A stretch of 64,000 bases of DNA from Clostridium sp. C105KSO13 (lineage in GTDB: Bacteria > Bacillota > Clostridia > Lachnospirales > Lachnospiraceae). A model generated the notes under the pieces. The model had not been told where the DNA came from, did not search any database, and worked only from the letters and a program-made list of their open reading frames with translations. Below, piece by piece: positions 44,449-54,073 of the stretch. Each line of letters begins with the position of its first letter. The first letter of the stretch is position 1. Location of the stretch: positions 1 to 64,000 of the forward strand of contig NZ_FBWL01000159.1 of assembly GCF_001517425.1 (NCBI RefSeq), written 5' to 3'. The translations under genes and the position numbers were made by a program.

Positions 44449-44877
44449 CTACAACAAGGACATCACAGCATCATGAAGAAGGTCAACTCCCGTCTCATCA
44501 TAGTATGCATTACATCTGGCACGGAATCTGCCAAGCGAGCGGTCACTTAATGGCTGTTCCTGAAAACTTGTGGTATGAAGTGCGTACTGATAACGAATGT
44601 CAAACAACAAGGATTCATTGATTTCATCATCCGATTGATTTGTCAGCTGTTGAAGTACAGATGCGCCAACCAGAACGTTCACTGGTGTATTAGGCCTTGA
44701 GCTTTTAATGCTGTATAAAGCCGCAAAAGGTGTTTCATCTATGGCCGGGAAGATAATTTCAGCAAACGGCTTTGCCCATGATTTTGACAAAACACGTTGT
44801 TCTCTTTCTGTAAGTCCGGTAAAGGAATCAAAGAGCGAAAGCTGTTCGTTATTAACATCGTTAGGAACAAATGACAT
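44449..44877 (-). mobile_element. IS1182 family transposase, N-terminal fragment
   Basis: 142 residues of the DUF772 domain: 'LTEREQRVLSKSWAKPFAEI', 'SSRPNTPVNVLVGASVLQQL' and 'DIRYQYALHTTSFQEQPLSD'. AGGAGG lies upstream of ATG 44877. The DDE catalytic half is missing; the frame stops at 44449 right before the mef break. Confidence 0.85.
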
Positions 44878-44993
44878 GGTAATGGACCTCCTGAATAAAC
44901 TAAAGTCCATTATACCATTTTATCCGTTGATTTGGGAGATGTGTTAAATTTTCAAGGTACAAATATATCGTCATAAGGCGTACCTTTTGACGC

Positions 44994-45836
44994 TTAAATC
45001 ATATCATCGCTAAATTCAAAGAATGGCCTTACATTTTCCCAGTTCATCTCCCAATTGCTGATTGCGTATGGATATTTCTTTCCCCATGTTTCCTTTACTT
45101 CTGCAAGGGCTTGTAACGCGGATTCTTCCGTTGGAGCCTTATATACAGCTTTAAAATCGGCGGCAAATTTCTTGCGTTCCTTATAAGACAGGTACTGGAA
45201 AGAGTTTCGCAGCATATGGATAATGCATCTCTGTACCACTGCCTGCGGATATACGGCTGCAATTGCCTCCTTAAAGCCTGGCAAGCCATCCACACAGAAG
45301 AATAGGACGTCCTTGGTTGCATCCAACTGAACTCCAAGCGCAACATAGGCAGCCTTCTTTACAATACGTCCCTCATCCCGGCAGGAATAGTGTATGGCAT
45401 CTAGGAAACAGAAAGTATAGATCGGCTCCAGAGGACCTGTCTGTCATTCCTTTACATTCGGGAGGATTTTATCTGTGATCTTGCTGACCATATCGGCAGA
45501 GAGCTGTATTCCATACAGATCCTCGATCTGGTCATGGATATCTCTGGTACTCATGCTACGGGCATATAGGGAAATAATTTTTTCCTCTATCCCGGAAACA
45601 TCCCGCTGATGCTTCTGAACAATCTGTGGTTCGAATTCTCCATTTCGGTCTCTTGGAATTTTAATTGGAATTTCACCATACTGACTCTTTACCATTTTAG
45701 GTGAATAGCCGTTCCGTTTGTTGGTAGTGATGATGTCATCTTTTGCATTTTTGGGATAGCCGATGGAAACATCCATTTCTGCTTCCAAAAGCTCTTGCAA
45801 CATATCCTTGAAACTTTCACGGAATAATTCGTAAAC
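44994..45836 (-). mobile_element. IS256 family transposase, interrupted
   Basis: From 'FRESFKDMLQELLEAEMDVS' through 'RRD'-type DNA-contact region 'GEIPIKIPRDRNGEFEPQIV' and 'SMSTRDIHDQIEDLYGIQLS' to an in-frame stop at 45444 (a TGA where a Trp is expected after 'LPNVKE'); then 'AAYVALGVQLDATKD', 'FCVDGLPGFKEAI' and 'QRCIIHMLRNSFQYL' to a stop at 44994. Start codon, last third and one codon are lost, so it is defective. Confidence 0.85.
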
Positions 45837-45932
45837 ATCAGATATGAAACATATCCATATTTTCAAGAAAAAACTATGCATATTCATTTCCTTGTTCTGA
45901 TGATAAGACAAAGTATTTTTTAGCCATTTCTT

Positions 45933-46145
45933 TGCATGAGAATGTCTGAGATCATGAATTCTTATTCTCTTTACTCCACTCTGTTCTGAGCCACGAATGA
46001 TTTCATGCTCAAAATATCTCTTCGTACACGGAAACATTCTATCATTTCTCATGACACCGTTGGAATCATCTCGCCCTGTTTTTATTTTTAATGTCTTATC
46101 CCATCTAACTTCTGTATTCATGTCCTCTTCCTTCATCCGCTCCAT
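45933..46145 (-). pseudogene. Tyrosine recombinase (integrase) fragment
   Basis: About 70 codons contain 'GSEQSGVKRIRIHDLRHSHA', the Box II HxLRH motif of integrative-element integrases. The frame then runs without a stop through about 30 unrelated codons into the IS256 transposase fragment, making a 233-codon chimera. The catalytic Tyr and the N-terminal domains are gone. Confidence 0.8.
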
Positions 46146-46163
46146 GTCTATTCTGGAAGGATA

Positions 46164-47174
46164 TCAAGTCGTTTTTCTCACGATCAAATCCCCCTGGAAG
46201 ATTGCACTTTCCTGTGTTTTTCTTCCTTCCAGTTTCGCAATCAGGATCTCGGCTGCCGCCTGACCCATTTTACGAATAGGCTGACTGATCGTAGTCAGTG
46301 GTGGTTCTATTAAATTACTTAAAAATACATTATCAAATCCAATCACACTGATCTCATCTGGGACTTTCACATTCATGCTATTGAATTCCTTAATACACCC
46401 AATACCAATCATATCAATGGCGGTCATGATTGCGTCTGGCTTGTCAGTGAGTGATGCATAATATCTGGCAGCGTCACGGCCAAGACGAACATAGTCTGGT
46501 TCATTTTCTCTTTGCACACGATACATCCATTTTTCATCATATATTAAGTCACAATCTTTCAGCCCCTGTAAAAAGCCCTGATACCGATCTTCAATAATGC
46601 TTACATCCTCAGAATTTCGTACATATCCTATCTTTCTCTTGCCATTGTCGTATAAATACTTTACTGCCTGTCTCGTACTTTCATATCCATCCGTATATAC
46701 ACAAGATGCATCCGGTATCTCATCCTTGATCTTATTCATATATACAATTGGCAGTTTTTGACCCATCTTCTTCAAAAACTTTGCCATCTCATCCGTTAAT
46801 TTATAGCAATTATAAATCATACCGTCAATATTGCGCTTTAATAATTCATTCAAGTATTCACTTTCTTCAATTGAATGACGTTCCGTATCGCACACAAATA
46901 CCATATAGCCATATTTTAAGGCTACATCTTCCACACCCTGAAACATTTCCGTATAGAAAATATTCGTATACTCTGGAACAATCAACGCAATCGTATGTGT
47001 TTTTCTTGTTCGAATTGCCTGTGCCATATAACTTGGCTCATATTGCAATTTCTGAATCGCTGCTTGTACTGCGATTCTGGTTGCTTCTTTCACTCCCTCA
47101 TCTCCATTAATCACTCTGGAAACAGTGGACTTGGAAACCCCCGCCTCTTTTGCTACATCAAATATTGTGCTCAT
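46164..47174 (-). CDS. LacI family transcriptional repressor
   Basis: A 336-residue repressor: helix-turn-helix and hinge in 'STIFDVAKEAGVSKSTVSRV' to about residue 60, then a periplasmic-binding-like effector domain. The ATG at 47174 follows GGAGG; an extra 20 codons upstream are unlikely. It has its own promoter and lies downstream of the ribose-type ABC and SGNH genes. Two GGGAACGTTCCC operators near 51.5 kb are the obvious targets. Confidence 0.92.
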   Translation of the reverse strand: MSTIFDVAKEAGVSKSTVSRVINGDEGVKEATRIAVQAAIQKLQYEPSYMAQAIRTRKTHTIALIVPEYTNIFYTEMFQGVEDVALKYGYMVFVCDTERHSIEESEYLNELLKRNIDGMIYNCYKLTDEMAKFLKKMGQKLPIVYMNKIKDEIPDASCVYTDGYESTRQAVKYLYDNGKRKIGYVRNSEDVSIIEDRYQGFLQGLKDCDLIYDEKWMYRVQRENEPDYVRLGRDAARYYASLTDKPDAIMTAIDMIGIGCIKEFNSMNVKVPDEISVIGFDNVFLSNLIEPPLTTISQPIRKMGQAAAEILIAKLEGRKTQESAIFQGDLIVRKTT

Positions 47175-47202
47175 ACAGCCTCCATCTCGAATCTTCTTTT
47201 CT

Positions 47203-47230
47203 ATTATGCCATGTAAAATCGGACTGACAA
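47203..47230 (-). promoter_or_regulatory. Promoter of the LacI gene
   Basis: TTGTCA (47225-47230), 16 bases, CATAAT (47203-47208) on the minus strand, 28 bases before the start codon. Confidence 0.55.
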
Positions 47231-47281
47231 ACATTTTTTGCCAGCCCTAAAACCCTGCCACCCCTTTATAGATTGTGGCTT

Positions 47282-47914
47282 TTATAATAAGATTTCTCTT
47301 ATTTTTTTCTCCATGACACTTGCCATTTGCTGATGACCTTTCAAAGTATAATGGATACCATCTGTATCATTTACCTCTATTTCTTTTCCTGGATTCAAAT
47401 ATTCAACATGGTAGTTTTCTGCAATGTTCTGATAGTATTCTGCCAGCATTTCACTTCTCTCTTCCATGTTTGGAAGCATCTGATCTAGTTCACGATTTCC
47501 AACGCTATGAATTGGTACCGGCGTCACGAGCAACACTTTTGGCGGTTCAAAATCAATTCCCGCATCCGACTTTAACAATGTCTTTACAATATTTTCCACG
47601 GAGACTGAAATATCAAAAGGTGTTACTGAAAAACGAGATTTTAAATCATTTGTGCCCAACATAACAATGACTAAATCTATCGGTTTATGACTGTCTAAGC
47701 ATGGCAGCAAATATTTCTTTCCATTTTTATACTCTTCAATTGGGTCATCCCATACAGTAGTTCTTCCGCCTAAACCTTCTTCGATAACGTAATAATCTTC
47801 ACCCAAAGATTTCTGCAAAATGCCTGTCCAGCGCTCTTCTCTTGCATAACGAGTAAGCAAATCAGATTTTAAACCGTATGTGTTTGAATCACCGTAACAT
47901 AAAATTGTTTTCAT
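47282..47914 (-). CDS. SGNH/GDSL hydrolase
   Basis: A 210-residue esterase-like protein without a signal peptide. Block I 'ILCYGDSNTYG' gives the Ser, 'EEGLGGRTTVWDD' the Gly, 'VIVMLGTNDLKSRF' the Asn and 'NDTDGIHYTLKGH' the Asp/His pair. This 'GDSN' form occurs in acyl-CoA thioesterase/carbohydrate-esterase-like enzymes. Its place at the end of a sugar importer operon suggests deacylation of an imported sugar derivative; cytoplasmic location follows from the missing signal. Confidence 0.88.
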   Translation of the reverse strand: MKTILCYGDSNTYGLKSDLLTRYAREERWTGILQKSLGEDYYVIEEGLGGRTTVWDDPIEEYKNGKKYLLPCLDSHKPIDLVIVMLGTNDLKSRFSVTPFDISVSVENIVKTLLKSDAGIDFEPPKVLLVTPVPIHSVGNRELDQMLPNMEERSEMLAEYYQNIAENYHVEYLNPGKEIEVNDTDGIHYTLKGHQQMASVMEKKIREILL

Positions 47915-47927
47915 CTGTCTCTTCCCC

Positions 47928-48878
47928 TTACGCTGCTTTTACTTTTTTGATTCGTTCTCTATTCGCCAATACATCAAATGCAACTGCCAAAATCAATACA
48001 AGGCCTTTGACTACCTGCTGATAGTACTCACTTACATTCATGATTGTAAGACCATTACTTAACACACCAATAATGACTGCACCAACGAAAGCTCCAAGCA
48101 TAGACCCTTTACCACCATTGATACTCACACCTCCGATGACTACCGCAGTGATAACATCCATCTCGGTTCCAGTTCCTGATGCAGGTGCTCCGGAACTTAA
48201 TCGACCCGTAAGAGCAATACCTGCAAGAGCTGTTAAAAATGCACTGATTGCATACAAGCTAATAAGAATTTTGTTGACTGCAACACCAGCAAGTTTTGCA
48301 GCTTCTACATTTCCACCAATTGCATAGACATAACGGCCAAAATATGTATATTTTAGTACAATGCCCATAATCAACACGATGACAACCATAATGATAACTG
48401 GAACCGGAATTCCGAAAACATATCCCTGGCCTAAGAATACGATGGAATCAGGAACATCATAGATTGGAAGTCCACCGGAAATTATATATGCAATACCTCG
48501 AACTACCGTCTGCATTCCCAGTGTAATTACAATTGGCGATACATTTAAAGTAACAATAAGTAAACCTGTAATAAGTCCGAATACCGTAATCACGATAATT
48601 GTAAGCAGACATGACACGCCTATGTTCATATGTAATACGGTCATAAGCTGTACCGCGACAACACCTGTCAACCCAAGATAAGATCCGACCGTCAAATCCA
48701 TACCACCAGAGATAACAACGAATGTCATACCTGCAGTTAAAATACTAAGCACGGAAACCTGTCTCAAAATATTCAAGATATTATTTACTTTAAAGAAATT
48801 TCCTGAACACATCGTGAAGAAAATTACCATCACCACTAAAATGATGATTGTACTGAATTGTTTTAAATATTTTTTCAT
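47928..48878 (-). CDS. Ribose-type ABC permease (RbsC-like)
   Basis: A 316-residue CUT2-type permease with about eight to ten spans; 'LSILTAGMTFVVISGGMDLT' and 'VGGVSINGGKGSMLGAFVGA' are family segments. Works with the adjacent ATPase and binding protein. AGGAGG site. Confidence 0.92.
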   Translation of the reverse strand: MKKYLKQFSTIIILVVMVIFFTMCSGNFFKVNNILNILRQVSVLSILTAGMTFVVISGGMDLTVGSYLGLTGVVAVQLMTVLHMNIGVSCLLTIIVITVFGLITGLLIVTLNVSPIVITLGMQTVVRGIAYIISGGLPIYDVPDSIVFLGQGYVFGIPVPVIIMVVIVLIMGIVLKYTYFGRYVYAIGGNVEAAKLAGVAVNKILISLYAISAFLTALAGIALTGRLSSGAPASGTGTEMDVITAVVIGGVSINGGKGSMLGAFVGAVIIGVLSNGLTIMNVSEYYQQVVKGLVLILAVAFDVLANRERIKKVKAA

Positions 48879-48891
48879 TCCTCTATTCCTC

Positions 48892-50376
48892 CTATTTCAT
48901 ACCAGATGCAAGTTCCAAAATCTTCTCCTGGGTTGCATCTGCTTTGTCCATCTCGCCCATTACTTCACCTTCATGCATAACAACGATTCTGTCAGACATT
49001 CCTAATAGCTCAGGCATTTCCGAAGAAATCATAATAATTGCCATGCCTTTTGCTGCAAGTTCATTCATCAAGACATAGATTTCTTTTTTCGCCCCGACAT
49101 CAATTCCCCTCGTAGGCTCATCAAAAATAATAATATCCGAATCACTCGCCAATGATTTTGCCAGTACTACTTTTTGCTGATTTCCTCCCGAAAGGTTCTT
49201 GGCAAGCTGTTCTTTCGTTGGTGTTTTAATCGATAATTCTTTGATATATTTTTCTGAAAGTTCAACGTCTTTCTTACGATTTACAAATCCAGCTTTTGAG
49301 ATATTCTTAATGCAAATAAAGGAAACGTTATCTCGAATACTCATATCTAGCAGAACTCCGTGTTTTTTACGATCCTCGGGAATCAGGGCTACCCCTTCAC
49401 CAATCGCATCTTTTGGTTTTCGGATATTGGTTGCTTTTCCCTTGATACTAACGGTTCCTTCTGATTTTGGATCAGCTCCGAAAATCGCTCTTGCAGTTTC
49501 TGTTCTCCCTGCTCCGACGAGACCGGCAAGACCGAGAATCTCTCCACTTCGAACTTCAAAATTGATATCTTTTAGAAGCGTTGGTGTCGATAAATGTTCA
49601 ACTTTCAATACCACATCCCCAATGGTCTTTTCCACCTGCGGGAACTGTTCATCCAGATTTCTTCCAACCATCATCTTAATCAAATCTGCGTTGTCTGTTT
49701 CACTGATTAATTTTGTTCCTACATATTTTCCATCGCGCATAACCGTAATGCGATCTGCAATTCGAAAGATTTCTTCCATACGATGCGAAATATAGATAAT
49801 TGCAATTCCTTGCTTTTTTAGCTTTTCTATCATCTTGAACATCGCCTCTATCTCACGATTCGTGAGCGGTGCGGATGGTTCATCCATAATCAGAACTTTC
49901 ACGTCTGATGAGATTGTCTTTGCAATCTCCACCAGTTGCTGGTATGCAACTGTGAGTGATTTTACTTCTGCTGTAACATCAATATCTATTCCAAAATTTT
50001 CCATAAGCTCTTTCGCTTTTTGGTTCATTAATTTTCGATTGATTGTAAGTCCTGTTGTTAACTTCTGGCCAAGAAAAATATTCTCAGCAACAGATAACTC
50101 TGGTACTAAATTAAAATCCTGATATATTACTCCAATTCCCAGCTTCTTCGATAGCGCTGGAGTCATAAATTCATAGTCATTTCCTAAATATGTAATCTTT
50201 CCACCGTTTGGCTTGATTGCTCCTGATACCACTTTGATTAACGTAGATTTACCAGCGCCATTCTCGCCCATAAGTGCGTGTACTTCACCTTCGTGAACTT
50301 CTAGGTTCATCTTATCTAATGCTAAAACTCCTGGGTATTCTTTTGTAACACTCTCTAATTTTAAAACGACACCCAT
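48892..50376 (-). CDS. Ribose-type ABC ATPase (RbsA-like)
   Basis: A 494-residue duplicated ATPase. The first half has Walker A 'GENGAGKSTLIKVV'; the second has a degenerate P-loop 'GLVGAGRTETARAI' followed by signature 'LSGGNQQKVVLAKSL' and Walker B 'IIIFDEPTRGIDVG', as usual for RbsA/MglA. Energises import of a monosaccharide. Confidence 0.92.
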   Translation of the reverse strand: MGVVLKLESVTKEYPGVLALDKMNLEVHEGEVHALMGENGAGKSTLIKVVSGAIKPNGGKITYLGNDYEFMTPALSKKLGIGVIYQDFNLVPELSVAENIFLGQKLTTGLTINRKLMNQKAKELMENFGIDIDVTAEVKSLTVAYQQLVEIAKTISSDVKVLIMDEPSAPLTNREIEAMFKMIEKLKKQGIAIIYISHRMEEIFRIADRITVMRDGKYVGTKLISETDNADLIKMMVGRNLDEQFPQVEKTIGDVVLKVEHLSTPTLLKDINFEVRSGEILGLAGLVGAGRTETARAIFGADPKSEGTVSIKGKATNIRKPKDAIGEGVALIPEDRKKHGVLLDMSIRDNVSFICIKNISKAGFVNRKKDVELSEKYIKELSIKTPTKEQLAKNLSGGNQQKVVLAKSLASDSDIIIFDEPTRGIDVGAKKEIYVLMNELAAKGMAIIMISSEMPELLGMSDRIVVMHEGEVMGEMDKADATQEKILELASGMK

Positions 50377-50477
50377 ATTTACCTCCTATACCATGGCATC
50401 CCACATCTCCATGTCCTTTTGAAATATGAAAGCCTCCGATGTCAGAAGCTCTCATACATAACTCTTTTTAGCAAATC

Positions 50478-51458
50478 TTACAAATCATAATCACCGATAT
50501 TGTCTGGTGTAACAGCAATCAAGTTGTAAAGGCTGTCTTTTTCGAAATCTTTTCCATCTAAAATTGCACATGCTGTAGCAACAAGATTCTTACCTGTTTC
50601 TCCAGGATTCTGATCTACAGTTGCCTGATAAATAGAACCTTCGTTGATTAATTTTAAAGCTTCATCGGTTGCATCGATACCTGCGATAATGTATTTTTCA
50701 GGATCCGTCATACCAGCTGCTTTAAATGCCTGATATGCTCCGAGTGCAGCACCATCAGATACACCACATACCACTTTGATGTCTGGATTTGCCTGAAGGA
50801 AGTTCTCTGTATTTGTCATACCTTCTTCTTGGTCAGCCGCAGTGGCATCTGCTACAAATTTTACATTGGGTGCATTTTCAAGAATACCTTCCATGATTCC
50901 TTCTTTACGAGCGATAACCGATTCCATTAAATCATAGTTTAATGTAGCTGCCTGTACTTCTGTGTCTTTTCCATATTTGTCTGCAATCATTTTTCCGACT
51001 GCAACGCCCTGTGTGTATCCAAGAGTATGCTCATCACAACCGATATAAGCATCATAACCATCAATTTTTGCTGTTAAACATACAATCTTAATTCCATCTT
51101 CCTGTGCCTTTTTCACAACTGGCTGAATTGCTTCTGGATCCACTGCACAGATGATAATTGCATTACACCCTGCGGAAATAAAGTTCTCAACCGCATCAAT
51201 CTGTGTTGCGGAATCGTCATTTGCATCATTTGTCATTAATGTACATCCGTTTGCTTCAGCCTCAGCTTTTGCTGCATCTACTAACTGAATAAAAAACTGA
51301 CCCGTCATGTTCAATACCGAAATACCAATTGTGTATCCGTCTCCTCCTTTTGCTGCGGTAGAACCACCTGCTGAATCCGTAGCTTTGCTTCCACAGCCAA
51401 CCAGCAATGACACGGTCATTGCCACACATAACACCATACTAAACAATCTCTTCCTCAT
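50478..51458 (-). CDS. Ribose-type substrate-binding lipoprotein
   Basis: A 326-residue periplasmic-binding protein (family 2). Leader ends with lipobox 'VSLLVGCGSK'. The body begins 'YTIGISVLNMTGQFFIQLVD' and has 'IICAVDPEAIQPVVKKAQED' at the hinge. First gene of the LacI-controlled operon; ligand unknown. TAGGAGG site. A weak hairpin in the 101-bp gap before the ATPase gene (about 50430-50460) may reduce downstream expression. Confidence 0.92.
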   Translation of the reverse strand: MRKRLFSMVLCVAMTVSLLVGCGSKATDSAGGSTAAKGGDGYTIGISVLNMTGQFFIQLVDAAKAEAEANGCTLMTNDANDDSATQIDAVENFISAGCNAIIICAVDPEAIQPVVKKAQEDGIKIVCLTAKIDGYDAYIGCDEHTLGYTQGVAVGKMIADKYGKDTEVQAATLNYDLMESVIARKEGIMEGILENAPNVKFVADATAADQEEGMTNTENFLQANPDIKVVCGVSDGAALGAYQAFKAAGMTDPEKYIIAGIDATDEALKLINEGSIYQATVDQNPGETGKNLVATACAILDGKDFEKDSLYNLIAVTPDNIGDYDL

Positions 51459-51495
51459 CTTTCTTCCTCCTATAAATGATATTAGTTTTTCTTTT

Positions 51496-51507
51496 GGGAA
51501 CGTTCCC
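51496..51507. promoter_or_regulatory. LacI-type operator, distal
   Basis: GGGAACGTTCCC, perfect palindrome, flanked by A/T runs, 38 bases before the binding-protein start. Confidence 0.8.
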
Positions 51508-51563
51508 TTTTTTACCTAAAAAAAAGAAGCGGCTTCATTTATTTCTCTCTCTTAACTCTTTTT

Positions 51564-51575
51564 GGGAACGTTCCC
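51564..51575. promoter_or_regulatory. LacI-type operator, proximal
   Basis: Second identical GGGAACGTTCCC, 68 bases from the first and 15 bases downstream of the -10 box, covering the transcript start. Confidence 0.8.
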
Positions 51576-51589
51576 TTTTTCTTGCTTTT

Positions 51590-51618
51590 ACTATACGCTT
51601 ACAAAAACATATTGTCAA
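51590..51618 (-). promoter_or_regulatory. Promoter of the LacI-controlled ABC operon
   Basis: TTGACA (51613-51618), 17 bases, TATAGT (51590-51595) on the minus strand. Confidence 0.8.
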
Positions 51619-51765
51619 CTTCTTTTCGTTAATTTTCACATTATCACTAAGTTTGGCATTCCTCTTTTGTGCAATTTGCACATTCATTTGCATGACAATC
51701 CTATGTCCTCCCCGAAATGTTCTGCCTTTGCGCCCATAGCAGCCATGACGCTGGTTGGAGACCAT

Positions 51766-51911
51766 CTATCCATGCAGCCACTGCCGCTCTTCCTGGGTCA
51801 GTTTGATTTTCAGAGCTCCGATGTTATCCTGCATATGTTTCTCGTTTCCAAGACTCACAATTGGAAATGTAGTGAACGCCTGACAAAGCACCCAAGCCAG
51901 ACAGATTTGTG
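51766..51911 (-). pseudogene. Aldo/keto reductase C-terminal remnant
   Basis: Minus-strand frame reads 'CLAWVLCQAFTTFPIVSLGN' and 'EKHMQDNIGALKIKLTQEER' and ends at 51766: the cofactor-binding end of an AKR. No upstream part remains. Unrelated to the intact reductase at 17.8 kb. Confidence 0.65.
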
Positions 51912-52039
51912 AGACACTACATCCTTTTTGTATTGCCAGCTGCTGCGTTCTGCTTAGTCTTTCTCGATTCTCTACACTATCATACTCCTGAATTGGTGCC
52001 CAATCTATATTGTTCTATAGCCATTATGCATTCCTCCAT

Positions 52040-52213
52040 CTACTTATTTCTTGTCATTCTTAAATATTCTTCTATATCACTAGATTTTATACGCCATGCG
52101 TTTCCTATCTTTGATGCTGTTAATTGCTTACTTGCAATCAGTCTTCTTACTGTCTTCTCACACACTTGCAGATACACTGCCGTTTGTGCTATCGTCAAAA
52201 TATCACTTTTCAT
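52040..52213 (-). CDS. Excisionase-family HTH protein
   Basis: A 57-residue MerR-like/excisionase domain protein: 'LTIAQTAVYLQVCEKTVRRL' and 'IASKQLTASKIGNAWRIKSS'. GGGGAGG precedes ATG 52213. Such proteins serve as recombination directionality factors or small regulators of mobile elements. It sits beside the IS21 element and shares an island with the integrase fragment at 46 kb. Confidence 0.8.
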   Translation of the reverse strand: MKSDILTIAQTAVYLQVCEKTVRRLIASKQLTASKIGNAWRIKSSDIEEYLRMTRNK

Positions 52214-52337
52214 TATTCTTCCTCCCCGTTTTTGGCAGGTAGAAGTGCATGGAAAATGGCAAATAAGAGTGAAGTTTTTTATCCCATCTCCAACAAAGTT
52301 TAATGGTATACTCCTTGTTGGGGGTGATGAAGAAAGG

Positions 52338-53876
52338 ATGAAAAACTGGATCATGTATGCAGAGATTCAAGCATTAAAACGACTCGGATTTAAGCGAACC
52401 CGAGTCGCCGAAAGGCTTAAAATCCACTACTATACTGTCGACAAGTACTGGAACATGATGCCTGAGGAGTTTACGATGCAGCTCGAAGCGTCAAAAACAA
52501 GGACAAAGAAGCCTGACAAGTACCGGGAGGATATACTTGCACTTCTTGAAGAGTTTTCTGATATGACAGCCTCGCAGCTCTATGACTGGCTCAAAGAAAG
52601 GTATCCACAGAGAATCATCTTTTCAGAACGGACAATGAGATCTTATATTACCATTCTGCGGGCTGAAGAGGATATTCCAAAACCATGTAAAATAAGACAG
52701 TATGAGGCAATGGACGATCCGCCTATGGGGTATCAGTCCCAGGTGGACATGGGAGAAATCTGGCTGGAAGATCAAAATAAGAAACGAGTAAAGCTCTATT
52801 GTTTTGCGATGGTATTATCGCATTCTCGTTATAAGTTTATACTCTGGCAGACGAACCAGTTCACCACGGAAACATTTATAACCGCTCACGAAAAGGCCTT
52901 TGTTTTTCTGGGTGGAAGAACGGAGGAGATTGTTTATGATCAAGATAAGATCCTGGCAGTAAGTGAAAATCACGGAGATATCATCTATACGGAAGGCTTT
53001 CAGGCTTATCTGAGTATGATGAAATTTAAGGTATATCTCTGCCGGGGGTTCGATCCTGAATCAAAGGGGCGTGTGGAAGCTGTTGTTAAGTTTGCCAAAA
53101 GACATTTCGCAGAACACAGAACCTTTATTGATACAGAGACATTTAATGCGGACTGCATTTCCTGGCTTCGTAGAGCAGGAAACGGCCGGAAGCACCAGAC
53201 AACACAAAAGATACCGGCAGAAATCTTCGCACTTGAACGAGATTATCTCAAACCGGTATCCACATATGAAGCAGCTGCTTCTTCTAACAGTGTACCGTAT
53301 CAGGTTCGAAAAGACAATACGATATTGTATAAATCGAATCGTTATCAGGTACCACGCGGCACATACAAACCCGGTATGAAAGTGTTGTTGCGGCTGGAGG
53401 GATCATCACTGATTCTCTCAGATTTGGATACAAATGTGATTTATGCCCGCCACATGGTATCCCTAGAGAAAGGAAAACTGGTAAAACTAAAGCACGCAGA
53501 GCGGGAACATAATAAGACATTAGATGAGCTGCATCAGCATGTTATCTCCCTTTTCCAAGATAACGCCGATTGTGAATATTTCCTTTTCAAAGTGAAGGAA
53601 GGACATAAACGCTATTACCGGGACCAGCTAAGCCTGATCCGTAACGTTAGCGAACAGGATGACCTAAAAGGCAGTCGTTACGAAGCACTGGATTACTGCT
53701 TGAGCCATAAGCTGTTCTCGGCGACGGACTTTAGGGCAGCGATCGAATATTTTAATGAAATAAAACAAGCTCCTAAGCGAGCCTCTCCCAGGAAAGGATT
53801 ACCGGCGAAGTATCCGCTAGCTAATCCCCAAGTACGTGATATCAATGAATACAAAAAGCTATTCCGCAACCTTTGA
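52338..53876 (+). mobile_element. istA: IS21 family transposase IstA
   Basis: About 512 residues. N-terminal helix-turn-helix 'LKRLGFKRTRVAERLKIHYY', then the rve catalytic core with 'QVDMGEIWL' (first Asp), 'EEIVYDQDKI' (second Asp) and 'CRGFDPESKGRVEAVVKFAK' (Glu), so the DDE set looks complete. The frame is open for 143 codons upstream of ATG 52338 but that part is not protein-like. No istB ATPase follows; instead the sequence joins a cbiO fragment. Inverted ends could not be matched by eye. Confidence 0.9.
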
Positions 53877-53987
53877 ACCCTTTCGTATTTTCAGGCTGAC
53901 ACCGTTCAGAGCATGTTCCCCGTCCTCCTCGTAAGAAAAATGTAGATTTTTTGCTTCTATAATAATGTCCTGCTTTGTATCAGTCAT
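53877..53987 (-). pseudogene. cbiO: cbiO N-terminal fragment
   Basis: ATG 53987 behind GGAGG starts 'MTDTKQDIIIEAKNLHFSYE' then 'ALNGVSLKIRKG', the first strands of the cobalt ECF ATPase. The frame is cut at the istA end just before the Walker A motif. The rest of the gene is not found on the far side of IS21. Confidence 0.75.
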
Positions 53988-54073
53988 ATCATCTTCCTCC
54001 ACACGGTAATTCCCAGCAAAACCAACTCAAAGACTGCAATTGCCGCTATTTCTTTTCTTTTCGCAGGGTGATT

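Noticed and set aside
51909-52337. N-terminal extension of the IS21 transposase frame
   Set aside because: The 143 upstream codons are hydrophobic low-quality sequence opposite the excisionase gene; IstA homology begins at the ATG at 52338.
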